Translations under genes and position numbers: made by a program
Assembly: GCA_964440525.1 (NCBI GenBank)
Contig: CAYTTC010000007.1
Location: 1-64,000, forward strand
Reading direction: 5' to 3'
Length of the DNA stretch: 64,000 nucleotides
Source of the DNA: DASWJZ01 sp964440525
GTDB lineage: Bacteria; Pseudomonadota; Alphaproteobacteria; Rhizobiales; Afifellaceae
Notes under the pieces: model-generated
The model's input: only the letters and a program-made list of their open reading frames with translations
The model's database searches: none
Told to the model about the DNA's origin: nothing
Shown here: one piece after another, positions 31,971 through 41,359 of the stretch
How the letters are laid out: each line of letters begins with the position of its first letter
How positions within the stretch are numbered: position 1 is the stretch's first letter

Positions 31971-32844
31971 CGGCTATGTGACGCTGGCCGTCCTGCTGGT
32001 AGCCGGATTGCTGGCCGCAATCACCTCCAGCCTCCTGGCGGTTTCGCGTCCAGCCCTCGGCCTGGCCCGCATCGGCGGCGACGAAGTGGCGGCGGAGGCG
32101 CTTCTCGATGGCGGTCTCACGACGGCTGCGTTTCTTCTCTTCGGAGCGAAAAAAGCGACGGCCTCGGTCGACGACCTTGTGCTGCGTCTGCGCACCGGCG
32201 ACATCCGCATCGCCGCCACCGACGAGGGCGGGCGCGTCGACCTCAATTCGGCCGATCAGCCGTTGCTGGCCGGGCTCTATGCGGCGGCGGGCGGCACGTC
32301 GATGAGCGCCCAGGCTTTTGCGGGTAGGGTTGCGGACTGGCGCGACGAGGACGGCGATTTGAACGAGGGCGGGGCCGAGGCCGGAAACTACGCGGAGGCG
32401 GAGTTGGCCTACGGACCGTCGAACATGGCGTTCCATTCGGTGGAAGAGTCCCGTTTCCTTCTCGGATTGAGCAAGCGCGACTTCGAACGCCTGGAGCCAT
32501 TCCTGACCGTTTTCAGCGGCAGCACCAAAATTGACCCGCTCGGCGCCTCCGAGACGGTCTTGCGCGCAATTCCGGGCGTCGGGCGTCGGGATATGCAGCA
32601 ATTGATGCAGCTTCGGCGCAAGGGCGGTCAGAATCGCAAGCGCATAATCGCGTTGATGCCGAACATTTCGCAGTATCTCCTCGAGGAAAACTCAGGCGTC
32701 TATCGGGTCGGCGTGCAGGTGCAGCTGACCAATGGCTTCAGCGACGCTGTCGAAGCGGTCATTATTGCGCCGCAGGCCGAGGATAGTTCTGTTTACCGGG
32801 TCGTGGCATGGTCGAAGCTTGCGTCCGACGCGCGGCCGCAATGA
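31948..32844 (+). CDS. gspK: minor pseudopilin GspK
   Basis: This 298-residue protein starts at TTG 31948, with GGAGGA upstream, inside the end of gspJ; the frame is open much further but overlaps gspJ fully. The hydrophobic N terminus (GYVTLAVLLVAGLLAAITSS) is pilin-like, followed by GRVDLNSADQPLLAGL and a helix-hairpin-helix-like ETVLRAIPGVGRRDMQQLM, both typical of GspK. It caps the pseudopilus. Confidence 0.88.
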   Translation: MSRPSKSDGYVTLAVLLVAGLLAAITSSLLAVSRPALGLARIGGDEVAAEALLDGGLTTAAFLLFGAKKATASVDDLVLRLRTGDIRIAATDEGGRVDLNSADQPLLAGLYAAAGGTSMSAQAFAGRVADWRDEDGDLNEGGAEAGNYAEAELAYGPSNMAFHSVEESRFLLGLSKRDFERLEPFLTVFSGSTKIDPLGASETVLRAIPGVGRRDMQQLMQLRRKGGQNRKRIIALMPNISQYLLEENSGVYRVGVQVQLTNGFSDAVEAVIIAPQAEDSSVYRVVAWSKLASDARPQ

Positions 32845-32875
32845 TCGCTGATAGTCCAAATCGAAATCGCATGCG

Positions 32876-33919
32876 ATGCCGTCCATAACCGGAGCTGCAC
32901 GGAGCCTCGTCGACGAGCTCACCGCTTTCCTCGAGCCAAAGAGGACCGGCGCTCGCCGGCGCAAGCGGCTGATTCTCGTCGAGCGCGGGGACGAGTTCGA
33001 ATGCTATCGCGTCGGCAGCGGTGGTGTTTCGCTCGTCACAAAAGGCCGCCTCGACGAGCTGGATACCACCAAGCTTCCCCGCCAGCTGCTTTCTCAGCCG
33101 CTCGAGGTGCGGCTCGACGGGAGCCGTGTGCTCAGCAAGATATTGCGGCTCCCGGCGGCCAGCCGCGGCTATCTCGATCCGATCGTTCGCCACCAGCTCG
33201 ACCGGGCCACCCCCTGGGCGGCCGACCGGGTCATCTTCGACTACGTGATCGCGGACGACGAGCCGACGGTTGACGGTCAGATCGCGGTGCGTCTCGTCGC
33301 AACTGCGCGCGATGTCCTCGACGGCGTGATGAGCCGGCTCACGGCGGCGGGAATCGAGGCCGACGTGGTGGGCACGTCGGAGGATCCGATCGATCGCCCA
33401 AGCGCGGTGAACTTGTTGCAGGCCGAACGCTCCGGGCCACGCGCACTGCTCCGCCGCAAGGTGGAGGCCGCGCTCATCGCCATTTTCCTGATCGGTGTCA
33501 GCCTGAGCGCCCTCACCGGATGGCGGCTCTACGCGCTGCACGCGACGGCGGCAGAGGTGCAGGCCGAAACCGACGCGGTGCGCGCGCAGATCGAGTCGGC
33601 ACGCGCCGGAATGAGCCTTTCCGACAGCCGTCAGCGGCTTGTGGCGCAGAAGCAGGATGAGATCCCGTTGGTGGTTCTCATCGACAAGCTTTCGCAGACC
33701 GTTCCGACCAACACATATCTTACCGAGCTCAGCGTCACGGACGGGGAAGTTCACCTGGTCGGACTTACGAGCGATGCTCCGGCCCTGATCGAAACCCTGG
33801 AGGCCGCCGACAATCTCTCCGACGTGCGCTTTGTCGCGCCGACGATGCGCGACGAGGGAGCGACCCAGGATCGCTTCGAAATCGCCGCACGCATCGTGCC
33901 TTCGGTTGCGGGGAACTGA
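32876..33919 (+). CDS. gspL: type II secretion protein GspL (PilN-like)
   Basis: This 347-residue protein has an actin-like cytoplasmic part (RRRKRLILVERGDEFECYRV, VRHQLDRATPWAADRVIFDY), one membrane segment near residues 200-218 (AALIAIFLIGVSLSALTGW) and a periplasmic PilN-like domain (LIDKLSQTVPTNTYLTELSV). GspL links the ATPase GspE to the inner-membrane platform. About 30 bp separate it from gspK. Confidence 0.88.
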   Translation: MPSITGAARSLVDELTAFLEPKRTGARRRKRLILVERGDEFECYRVGSGGVSLVTKGRLDELDTTKLPRQLLSQPLEVRLDGSRVLSKILRLPAASRGYLDPIVRHQLDRATPWAADRVIFDYVIADDEPTVDGQIAVRLVATARDVLDGVMSRLTAAGIEADVVGTSEDPIDRPSAVNLLQAERSGPRALLRRKVEAALIAIFLIGVSLSALTGWRLYALHATAAEVQAETDAVRAQIESARAGMSLSDSRQRLVAQKQDEIPLVVLIDKLSQTVPTNTYLTELSVTDGEVHLVGLTSDAPALIETLEAADNLSDVRFVAPTMRDEGATQDRFEIAARIVPSVAGN

Positions 33920-33923
33920 CGCA

Positions 33924-34475
33924 ATGGCCATCGCACCGATCGGAAGCCCGCGGCGGATCGTCGCCCTCCTCGTCGTTTCGCTGATGATCATCATTCCGGC
34001 GCTCTGGATCGCGTGGAGCCTTAGCGCGGCGTTGGCCGTTGCCGAGTCGATTACGGATCAGTCGGAGACGCTGGCGTCTCTACAGTCGCGGCTCTCGGCG
34101 CTTGCAGCGGGTTCGAAGGGCGCTCAGGCCAATTCAGCGAGCGTCTATCTGCCTGGCAAAACACCTGCAATTGCCGGTGCCGCGCTGCAACGAATAGTGG
34201 CGAACACCATCGAGGGAGCCGGCGGCCGACTGGCCGAGAGCGAAATCTCGCGCTCCGAGTCTGCCGAGGAGGAGCCTGGAGTGGTGAAGCTGCGGGTGTC
34301 GTTCGATACCGACATCGTCAACCTGCAGCGCATCATCTTCGGGCTGGAGACCGGCGCGCCGATCCTGATGCTGCAAGCAGTCACTGTCGAGGCCGCGGAA
34401 ACCGCTGGCGCCTCCGAAGGCGAGAGCCCTGGGCTGAGCGTCGTCCTGCTGGTGCAGGGCTATTGGGAGACGTAG
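33924..34475 (+). CDS. gspM: type II secretion protein GspM
   Basis: This 183-residue protein has one N-terminal membrane helix (VALLVVSLMIIIPALWIAW) followed by a coiled segment and a periplasmic ferredoxin-like domain of the GspMb type. It starts at ATG 33924, 4 bp after gspL. GspM pairs with GspL in the inner-membrane complex. Assignment depends on position and topology more than on strong motifs. Confidence 0.8.
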   Translation: MAIAPIGSPRRIVALLVVSLMIIIPALWIAWSLSAALAVAESITDQSETLASLQSRLSALAAGSKGAQANSASVYLPGKTPAIAGAALQRIVANTIEGAGGRLAESEISRSESAEEEPGVVKLRVSFDTDIVNLQRIIFGLETGAPILMLQAVTVEAAETAGASEGESPGLSVVLLVQGYWET

Positions 34476-34477
34476 CG

Positions 34478-35185
34478 ATGCGAGGATCGCCATTCCCTCT
34501 CGCCCTTCTCGTCCTGCTCGGGACGCTCCACCTTTCGTTGGCCCAGGAAGCAGTCGAGCAGCCGCCCCCCGCGCTCAATCCCAATCCGCTTTCCGGCCTC
34601 GATCTGGAGAGCCTGACTGCAACGCGTTCGCTTCCGCTGTTCACGCCGTCCAGGACCGCGCCGCCGACGGTCGAGGAGGCGGTCGAGGCGGAGGTTGCGC
34701 CAATTGAGCCGCCGGTGGGCCCGGAACAACCGCCGCCCTCGGTCCAGCTCGTTGGGATCGTGCTGACGGAATCGACCGAGACGGCCCTGCTGCTCGATCC
34801 GACAAGCAACGAAGTCCACCGCCTCACCTCGGGCGAGGAATATGACGGCTGGCTCTTGAAGATCGTGGACGCGCGCTCAGTGGAGCTCCGCAGCGGCGAT
34901 CGAGTCGAGGGGCTCAAGATGTTCGAGTCATTCCCCGCTCCGCAGCCTCTGGACGGCATGCCAATGGACATCCCCATCGACGGTATACCGCCGGACATGG
35001 AGATGCAGCCTGGAACGGAAGAGTTTCCCCTGGAGGAATCGACGGGTGCTCTCAATCCCGACGAACTGCCGCCTGACACTGCACCCGCCACGGAATTCGC
35101 CCCGGAGCTTGGCGGCGCGCAGATACCCGAAGAGGGACCGCTGCCTCCTGACATTGAGCCGAACGCCGGCCAGATCAATCCCTAG
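34478..35185 (+). CDS. GspN/GspC-like type II secretion protein
   Basis: This 235-residue protein has a signal-like N terminus (FPLALLVLLGTLHLSLAQ), a Pro-rich linker (LFTPSRTAPPTVEEAVEAEV) and a small beta domain like the GspC homology region (VQLVGIVLTESTETALLLDP, EEYDGWLLKIVDARSVELRS). A long acidic, Pro-rich tail follows. In GspC this domain contacts the secretin. No other GspC is present, so this may fill that role. The stop is 37 bp from the convergent gspE. Confidence 0.7.
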   Translation: MRGSPFPLALLVLLGTLHLSLAQEAVEQPPPALNPNPLSGLDLESLTATRSLPLFTPSRTAPPTVEEAVEAEVAPIEPPVGPEQPPPSVQLVGIVLTESTETALLLDPTSNEVHRLTSGEEYDGWLLKIVDARSVELRSGDRVEGLKMFESFPAPQPLDGMPMDIPIDGIPPDMEMQPGTEEFPLEESTGALNPDELPPDTAPATEFAPELGGAQIPEEGPLPPDIEPNAGQINP

Positions 35186-35222
35186 GGCAATATCGCCAAG
35201 ACGGTTGCGTCGCAGGCCGCCG

Positions 35223-36932
35223 TCAGGTGGTCACGCGCAGCACCTCTTCGATCGACGTCACGCCGGCGCGGAATTTCGCGAAGCCGTCTTCCAGCATCGT
35301 GGTCATGCCGCTGGCCCGCGCGTGCTCCTGAATCTCGGTAATGTCGAGCCGGCGTTTGATGAGGCTGCGAAGCGTGTTGTCGAGCCGTAACACTTCGAAT
35401 ATCCCGATACGGCCGCGATAGCCCGTGCGCCCGCACCAGCTGCACCCCGGTGCTACTTGAAAGATTTCGCCCGGGCGCAACGTCAGGAGTCCCTTCTCGA
35501 CCAGCGTCTTTGCAGCCGCGGGAGGCTGGCTGGTCGGCATGCGGCAACGCTCGCACAATTTGCGCACAAGCCGTTGACCCACCACACAGCGAAGCGACGA
35601 GACGAGGAGGAAATCCTCGACCCCGAGATCGATCAGCCGGATCACCGCATCGGCAGCACTGTTCGTATGTAGTGTGGTCAGCACCAGATGCCCGGTGAGC
35701 GCCGCCTGAATGGCAATCGTAGCGGTCGCGTGGTCGCGCATCTCTCCGACCATCATCACGTCGGGGTCATGGCGCAGAAACGAGCGCAGCGCCGACGCAA
35801 AGGTAAGATCGATCGACGGCTTCACCTGTGTCTGGTGGATGCCGGGAATCTGATACTCGATCGGATCCTCGATCGTCATGATTTTGCGTTCTGGATCGTT
35901 GAGCGTCGATAGCGCTGCCGCGAGGGTCGTCGTCTTGCCGCTACCGGTCGGCCCGGACACCACGATGAGGCCGTGCGGCTCCGCCAGCTCTTCGGCGAAT
36001 GCCTTGAGATCGGCGGGGGACATGCCGAGGCGCGACAGATCGAGCGTGCTTGCCTCCTTCACGAGAATTCGGATGACGACGGCCTCACCATGCAGCGTCG
36101 GCATCGTCGCGATGCGCAAATCCGCCTCGTTCCCACCGACGCGTGCGCGTGCGCGTCCATCCTGCGGCAGGCGGCGTTCGGCGATGTTGAGGCCGGCAAG
36201 GATCTTCACGCGCGAAACGACGGCACGCGCCATGCGGGCGGGCAGCAGTTGATGGAGGCGCAGCACGCCATCGACCCGCATGCGCACACGCACACCATCG
36301 CGCGCCGGCTCGATATGGATGTCGGTGGCCGAGAGGTTGACGGCGGTCTCCAACATTCCGTCGACAGCGTGCACGACCGGCGCGCCGCTCGCCAGATCCT
36401 GCAGGCGCTCAAGATTCTCCTCCGCGCCGCTGTCAGTGTCGTCGAGCGAGGGCGGAGCCACCGCCTCTCCGTTGGCGGAGTCGAGCGGACCGCTGCCCTG
36501 CTCGAACAACACGGCAAGCTCGTCGAATGCCGCTACCCGCAGTGCCACCGGCTCGCCTAGCGCCACCATGACCGCGCGAATCGCTTCGTCACGCGTCGGA
36601 TCGCCGACCGCCAGCGTGGTCTGCTCTTCGTCGACAAACGGAAAAATCCAGGCCTCGCGGAGGAACCGCCGCGAAAGACCGCGGAACAGATCAGACCGAT
36701 AGTGGATCTGCTCGGCCCGGACGCGCGGCAGATTGTGGAAAATTGCAATTGCGTCCGCCAGCTCGCCACCTGGCAGCGCGCCGGTCTCCCAAAGATCGTG
36801 ATAGTGGTCGCGGCCGGCGGCGATGCTGCGGTCGACAGCCAACCAATCGACCCGGTCCTTAACCGGCGCGCTCTCTCGCAGATAGGCGAGGAACGCCCCG
36901 TTCGGGCCGGAAGTATAACTCCCAAGCATCAA
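35223..36932 (-). CDS. gspE: type II secretion ATPase GspE
   Basis: This 569-residue ATPase drives pseudopilus growth. It has a GspE N-terminal domain, Walker A GPTGSGKTTTLAAAL, an Asp box (MTIEDPIEYQIPG), Walker B DPDVMMVGEMRD and a His box (LTTLHTNSAADAV). A zinc site (CERCR, then CSWCG) is present as in GspE. It lies on the opposite strand from the other gsp genes, convergent with gspN/C and divergent from gspD, so it needs its own promoter in 36933-37228. Confidence 0.95.
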   Translation of the reverse strand: MMLGSYTSGPNGAFLAYLRESAPVKDRVDWLAVDRSIAAGRDHYHDLWETGALPGGELADAIAIFHNLPRVRAEQIHYRSDLFRGLSRRFLREAWIFPFVDEEQTTLAVGDPTRDEAIRAVMVALGEPVALRVAAFDELAVLFEQGSGPLDSANGEAVAPPSLDDTDSGAEENLERLQDLASGAPVVHAVDGMLETAVNLSATDIHIEPARDGVRVRMRVDGVLRLHQLLPARMARAVVSRVKILAGLNIAERRLPQDGRARARVGGNEADLRIATMPTLHGEAVVIRILVKEASTLDLSRLGMSPADLKAFAEELAEPHGLIVVSGPTGSGKTTTLAAALSTLNDPERKIMTIEDPIEYQIPGIHQTQVKPSIDLTFASALRSFLRHDPDVMMVGEMRDHATATIAIQAALTGHLVLTTLHTNSAADAVIRLIDLGVEDFLLVSSLRCVVGQRLVRKLCERCRMPTSQPPAAAKTLVEKGLLTLRPGEIFQVAPGCSWCGRTGYRGRIGIFEVLRLDNTLRSLIKRRLDITEIQEHARASGMTTMLEDGFAKFRAGVTSIEEVLRVTT

Positions 36933-37228
36933 CGCACTCCGAATTGGCTCCCCGCAGCCTCGGCCATAAAGATTAGCTTGCAGTTAGCACGCCACAAAGC
37001 CCATCTTCACGCAAAATGGCGGCTAATAGTGTTTTCGATTCGACCAGACGCGGCGGAGGAAGGGTCAGTGATGGCCAGCCCTTACGCCGGGACCGGGGGA
37101 TGTGGGCGGGATTGTTGGCTCGCGGACCCTGCTCGTCACGTCATTCGGTAGTGGAGGCGGGCTCTTTGCCGGCGAAATTGAGCCGGAAGACTGCCTCAGC
37201 AATGACGGCCGCAGGTGGAGGTGCGTTC

Positions 37229-39397
37229 ATGTCTCCCCTGAGGAGAAGTTTTCCCCCGCTTTTGTTGCTCGTGGCGACGCTGCTTCTTAGCGCGTGCGCA
37301 GCGCCCGGCCCGCGCGGCGGACTTGGTGGCTTGTCCTCGATCTTCAATGAGGATTTGTCGGCGCGTCAGCCACGCGACGCGGCGCCCGCTACGCAGGGCG
37401 AGGTTGTGGTGCTTGGCACAGGCGAAGCCGTCTATCGAGGATCCGGGCAAGAAGGACAGGGGGCGGGACAGACGGTCTCCAGCTTCGAGCCCGGCGAGTT
37501 CAGCCTAAACTTCGAGAACGCCGATATTCGCGAGGTGGTGCAATCCATCCTCGGAAATGCGCTCGGCGAAACCTACGTGGTCGATCCGAATGTCGCCGGC
37601 TCCGTGACGATTTCGTCGGCGCGTCCTTTGACGCGAGACGATCTGTTGCCGGTCCTCGAGGTCATTCTACAGTTGAATGGTGCTACCCTCATTCGCGACG
37701 GGGCGAGCTACCGGGTCACGCTGGAGGGATCCGGGGTCGCCGGGACGACCGATGTCGGGGAAGCGCAGCCCGGCTACGGCATTTCGATCCTGCCGCTCCG
37801 TCACATCTCGGCGCAGACCCTGATCAGCCTGATCGATGGCTTTGGCGTGCGCCCCGGCTCGGTCCGGGCAGAGAGGGCGCGCAATCTTCTCATCGTCTTG
37901 GGGAACAGTGCGGATCGGAAGGCCGCCATCGAGACCGCGCTCACCTTCGATGCGGACTGGATGCAGGACCAGTCCGTTGCCGTCCTGCCGCTGCGGCATG
38001 TCAAGCCGGAGGCGATCATCCCGGAACTCGAGCGCATCTTCTCTTCGCGTGACGGGGGTGTTGGTTCGGACCTCGTGCAATTCATGCCCATGCAGCGCCT
38101 GCGAGCGATTCTCGTCGTGTCGCCGCGGCACAGCGTGATCGAAAACGCGCGAATGTGGGTGCAGCGCCTCGACACCGACGATCCCGACCTTACGGCCAAC
38201 GTTCAAGTCTATCGCGTGAAGTATCGCGACGCGCGCAAGCTCGCTGATCTGCTCAACAACCTTTTCTCCGGCCAAGGCGGAGCCGGGCCTGAATCATCGT
38301 CCAATCAGATCGAGCCGGGCGGCGAACCAGTCACCGCCGAGGGGGTGACGTCCGGGTTCGGCCAGAACGAAGGCCAGGACCCAAGTCAGGGCCAGGACCA
38401 AGGCCAGGGTCAGGATCTCATTGCTGGCGGGGCCGAGCCGCAGGGGGTCAGTCCTATCATCGTCGGTGAACCGCAGGGGCAGGAGGCCCCGGCGGGTGGC
38501 GCGGTCCGCATCCAGGCCGACGTGGCCAACAATTCGCTGGTGATCTACGCCAACCTCGAAATGCGCCAGCAGATCATAAGAGCGCTGGAGAGTATCGACG
38601 TTCCCCAGCTGCAGGTGGCGATCAATGTCACGATGGCGGAAATCCGTCTGACCGATGAGCTGCGCTACGGCATCCAATACTTCCTCAAGAGCGAGAGAGT
38701 CGGATTGGGGAAGGACAATGGAATAGCCACCTTGTTCAGCGGCCTGACGACCGCCATCGGCCAGACCGCTCCCGGCTTCAATTTCGTATTGGGTAGCACC
38801 CGGAGTCCCGACCTCATTATCGATGCCTTCGATGGCATCACCGACGTGCAGGTGCTGTCGTCGCCTTCGCTCGTCGTGGTCGAGAACGAGACGGCGAAGT
38901 TTCAGGTCGGCGATCAGATACCGATCGTCACACGCACGGTGACCTCGGTCACGGACCCCGAAGCGCCGGTCTCCAACGAGGTCGAATATCGGGATACCGG
39001 CATCATCCTGAACATCAAGCCGCGCATCGCCGAGAACGGTGTCGTGACTCTGGAAGTAGGCCAGGAGATATCGAATGTGGCATCGGGCGGTAACAGCCTG
39101 ACACCGGTCATCTCCACCCGTACCATCAAGAGCTCGATCGCGGTGATTGATGGCCAGACGGTCTTGCTCGGCGGCCTCATCAGCGAGGCGGGCACGCGCG
39201 ATCGAGCCGGCATTCCCGGGCTCAGCCGTATCCGAGGCATCGGTGGGTTGTTTGGACAAAGGAGCACTTTCAACAACCGCACCGAGCTGATCATCCTCAT
39301 CCGGCCCTCGGTCATCCGCGGCAGCGAAGACGCGCAGCACGTGGCGGAGGAGTTGCGGGCGCGGCTCTGGGGCCTGGGGGCGTCGCAGGCGCGTTGA
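37229..39397 (+). CDS. gspD: type II secretion outer-membrane secretin GspD
   Basis: This 722-residue secretin starts at ATG 37229, with GGAGGTG upstream. The N terminus ends in a lipobox LLLSAC (Cys23), so it is probably a lipoprotein. N0 (FENADIREVVQSILGNALGE) and N1-N3 repeats follow; N3 is split by a Gln/Gly-rich loop (GQNEGQDPSQGQDQGQGQDL). The secretin core shows VLSSPSLVVVENETAKFQVG, VEYRDTGIILNIKPRI and the C-terminal NRTELIILIRPSVI. It forms the outer-membrane channel. Confidence 0.95.
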   Translation: MSPLRRSFPPLLLLVATLLLSACAAPGPRGGLGGLSSIFNEDLSARQPRDAAPATQGEVVVLGTGEAVYRGSGQEGQGAGQTVSSFEPGEFSLNFENADIREVVQSILGNALGETYVVDPNVAGSVTISSARPLTRDDLLPVLEVILQLNGATLIRDGASYRVTLEGSGVAGTTDVGEAQPGYGISILPLRHISAQTLISLIDGFGVRPGSVRAERARNLLIVLGNSADRKAAIETALTFDADWMQDQSVAVLPLRHVKPEAIIPELERIFSSRDGGVGSDLVQFMPMQRLRAILVVSPRHSVIENARMWVQRLDTDDPDLTANVQVYRVKYRDARKLADLLNNLFSGQGGAGPESSSNQIEPGGEPVTAEGVTSGFGQNEGQDPSQGQDQGQGQDLIAGGAEPQGVSPIIVGEPQGQEAPAGGAVRIQADVANNSLVIYANLEMRQQIIRALESIDVPQLQVAINVTMAEIRLTDELRYGIQYFLKSERVGLGKDNGIATLFSGLTTAIGQTAPGFNFVLGSTRSPDLIIDAFDGITDVQVLSSPSLVVVENETAKFQVGDQIPIVTRTVTSVTDPEAPVSNEVEYRDTGIILNIKPRIAENGVVTLEVGQEISNVASGGNSLTPVISTRTIKSSIAVIDGQTVLLGGLISEAGTRDRAGIPGLSRIRGIGGLFGQRSTFNNRTELIILIRPSVIRGSEDAQHVAEELRARLWGLGASQAR

Positions 39398-39972
39398 TGG
39401 GGCCTCTTGCAGGCCGGCAATTCAACATCGCGGCCGCGGCTGTCTCTGCACTCATCGGCGTTGCCGTCGGCTGGGCGCTTGCCGAGCCGTATCAGATCGC
39501 CGCGTCGGCCTTCCTCGCTGGCACGATGGGCGCCATCGCATTTGAGGATTGGCGGCGCCTGAGGGTGCCGGATGCGTGGAATTTGCTCGCTGCGCTCGGC
39601 GGATTCGTTGTCGTCTTGCTGGATGCATGGTCGTGGGGCGGGGATCTGCTCGCAGCGCTCGGATGGCCCGCGATTTCTATGATCCTATGCGGAGGCGCGT
39701 TCTATCTGCTGCGCGAGGTTTTTTTCCGCCTGCGGGGGATCGAGGGGCTGGGATTTGGCGACGTAAAGCTCGCGGCCACCGGCGGAATCTGGCTCGGATG
39801 GGAGCTTTTTCCGGTGGCCGTGATGATCGCTGCGGTTGGAGCCATCGTCTGGATCGTTGTCGCCGTCGCTCTTCGTCGGGGATGGCCGCGCGAGCGAAAA
39901 ATACCGTTCGCCGCGTTCCTGGCGCCAGCGATCTGGTTTTGTTGGGTCTACGCGAGAATGGCGCAGATCTGA
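39397..39972 (+). CDS. gspO: prepilin peptidase, short A24 type
   Basis: This 191-residue membrane protein of the A24 family has the two catalytic Asp regions AFEDWRRLRVPDAWN and GLGFGDVKLAATGG. It lacks the N-terminal methyltransferase domain of full GspO/PilD, so it is closer in size to CpaA/TadV peptidases. Several membrane helices are visible. Its ATG overlaps the gspD TGA, suggesting it processes GspG-K here. Confidence 0.88.
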   Translation: MGPLAGRQFNIAAAAVSALIGVAVGWALAEPYQIAASAFLAGTMGAIAFEDWRRLRVPDAWNLLAALGGFVVVLLDAWSWGGDLLAALGWPAISMILCGGAFYLLREVFFRLRGIEGLGFGDVKLAATGGIWLGWELFPVAVMIAAVGAIVWIVVAVALRRGWPRERKIPFAAFLAPAIWFCWVYARMAQI

Positions 39973-39973
39973 T

Positions 39974-41011
39974 TCAGGCGGGGACGGCGATGTCGCGGAA
40001 GGGGATCAGGCGCTTCTTGCCCTCGTCCCAGAGCACAAGCCGCACGCAGCCGAGGCTTTTCCAGAGCGTCAGCCGCCCGACCTCGTTCAGCTCGGGATGG
40101 TCGCGCATCACCTGCGGCAGGCGGTAGTAAGGAATCCGGCTGGCGAGATGATGAATGTGGTGGATGCCGATATTGGCGGTGAACCATCGGAGCACGCCCG
40201 GAAGATCGTAGTGCGAGCTGCCATGCAGCGCCGCCTCGTGCATGTTCCATTCCTTGTCCGGGTCCCAGACGGTCTCCTCGAACTGGTGCTGGACATAGAA
40301 CAGCCAGACGCCGATCGAAGCCGCCAGCAGCGTGACGGGAAGGTGGAGCAGCAGGAACGGTCCGATGCCGAGCAGCCAGATCGCGCCGCCGACAAGAACG
40401 GCAATCGCGGCGTTGGTGGCCATGGTGCTGATCCAGGGCTGCCATCCGGCGCGGAGCAGCCCGATCGGCAGCCGGTTCTGCACTAAGAACAGATACGCCG
40501 GCCCAAGACCGAAAATCACCAGCGGATGCCGGTAGAGGCGGTAGCGGAATCGGCTCCAGCGGGAAAGCGCCAGATACTCCGCGACCGTCAGGGTCTCGAC
40601 ATCGCCCATGCCGCGCTTGTCGAGATTGCCCGATCCGCTGTGGTGAGCGGCGTGGGTGCGGCGCCAGTAATCGTAGGGCGTGAGCGTAAAGACCCCGATG
40701 ACGCGGCCGACCCAATCGTTGACGCGGCGGGTGCGGAAGAAGGCGCCGTGGCCGCAATCGTGCTGGATCATGAAGAGCCGCACGAGGAATCCGGCGGTCG
40801 GCACGGCGAGAACGAGATAGAGCCAGAATTGGCCAAGGGACAGCGCCGCCCACATCAGCGTCCAGGCGAGCGCCAGAGGCGCCGCAGTGATCAGGATTTC
40901 GACGAGGCTCCGCGTGGGGCTTGGGTCACGGTAGGATGCGAGAGACTTGGTCAGGGAACGCGCGTCGATCTCGGTCTTGGTCAACTCGCCCGCGGGACCT
41001 GCTCTCGGCAT
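39974..41011 (-). CDS. membrane fatty acid desaturase
   Basis: This 345-residue protein starts at MPRAGPAGELTKTEIDARSL; a longer open frame to 41242 has no typical N terminus. Three His boxes are present: HDCGHGAFF, HAAHH and HIHHL. Four or more membrane helices surround them, as in di-iron acyl-lipid desaturases of the DesA type. It should introduce a double bond into membrane fatty acids. It is convergent with the prepilin peptidase, 1 bp from its stop. Confidence 0.88.
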   Translation of the reverse strand: MPRAGPAGELTKTEIDARSLTKSLASYRDPSPTRSLVEILITAAPLALAWTLMWAALSLGQFWLYLVLAVPTAGFLVRLFMIQHDCGHGAFFRTRRVNDWVGRVIGVFTLTPYDYWRRTHAAHHSGSGNLDKRGMGDVETLTVAEYLALSRWSRFRYRLYRHPLVIFGLGPAYLFLVQNRLPIGLLRAGWQPWISTMATNAAIAVLVGGAIWLLGIGPFLLLHLPVTLLAASIGVWLFYVQHQFEETVWDPDKEWNMHEAALHGSSHYDLPGVLRWFTANIGIHHIHHLASRIPYYRLPQVMRDHPELNEVGRLTLWKSLGCVRLVLWDEGKKRLIPFRDIAVPA

Positions 41012-41359
41012 CCGGCTCTCCGTCTCTCTAGCGACAATCGAGACGGCGCGTTTCCGAGCAGCTCGCGAATCGTCTGATTTTTCAGCAATAACACGCGCTT
41101 CCCTGCAAATCAGTGACGGCGCGTTCGGCTCATCGTTCAGTTGGAAACAATGTAGGTCATCGTACGAAAATATACAAACGAGCCTCCGCCGAGAGCTCCG
41201 ACCAGGTGCCGGCGGAGAGTTTTCCAGGCTGATGCGTTGCATCCTTTCGCGCGGCGATCACGGCCACGCGGCCGGCGCAGGTCGCATCCCGTGCAGATTC
41301 AGTTTTCGTTTACACTTTGCCAAATTGGGAACCGGCCGGTCCGCAGCAAAAAAAATGGA
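41012..41359. other. intergenic region between desaturase and HupE-like gene
   Basis: These 348 bases contain no convincing gene. The part near 41150-41180 is AT-rich (CGTACGAAAATATACAAAC) and probably holds the desaturase promoter. An A-run near 41350, just past the hupE stop, may belong to a terminator, but no strong stem was seen. Confidence 0.4.
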
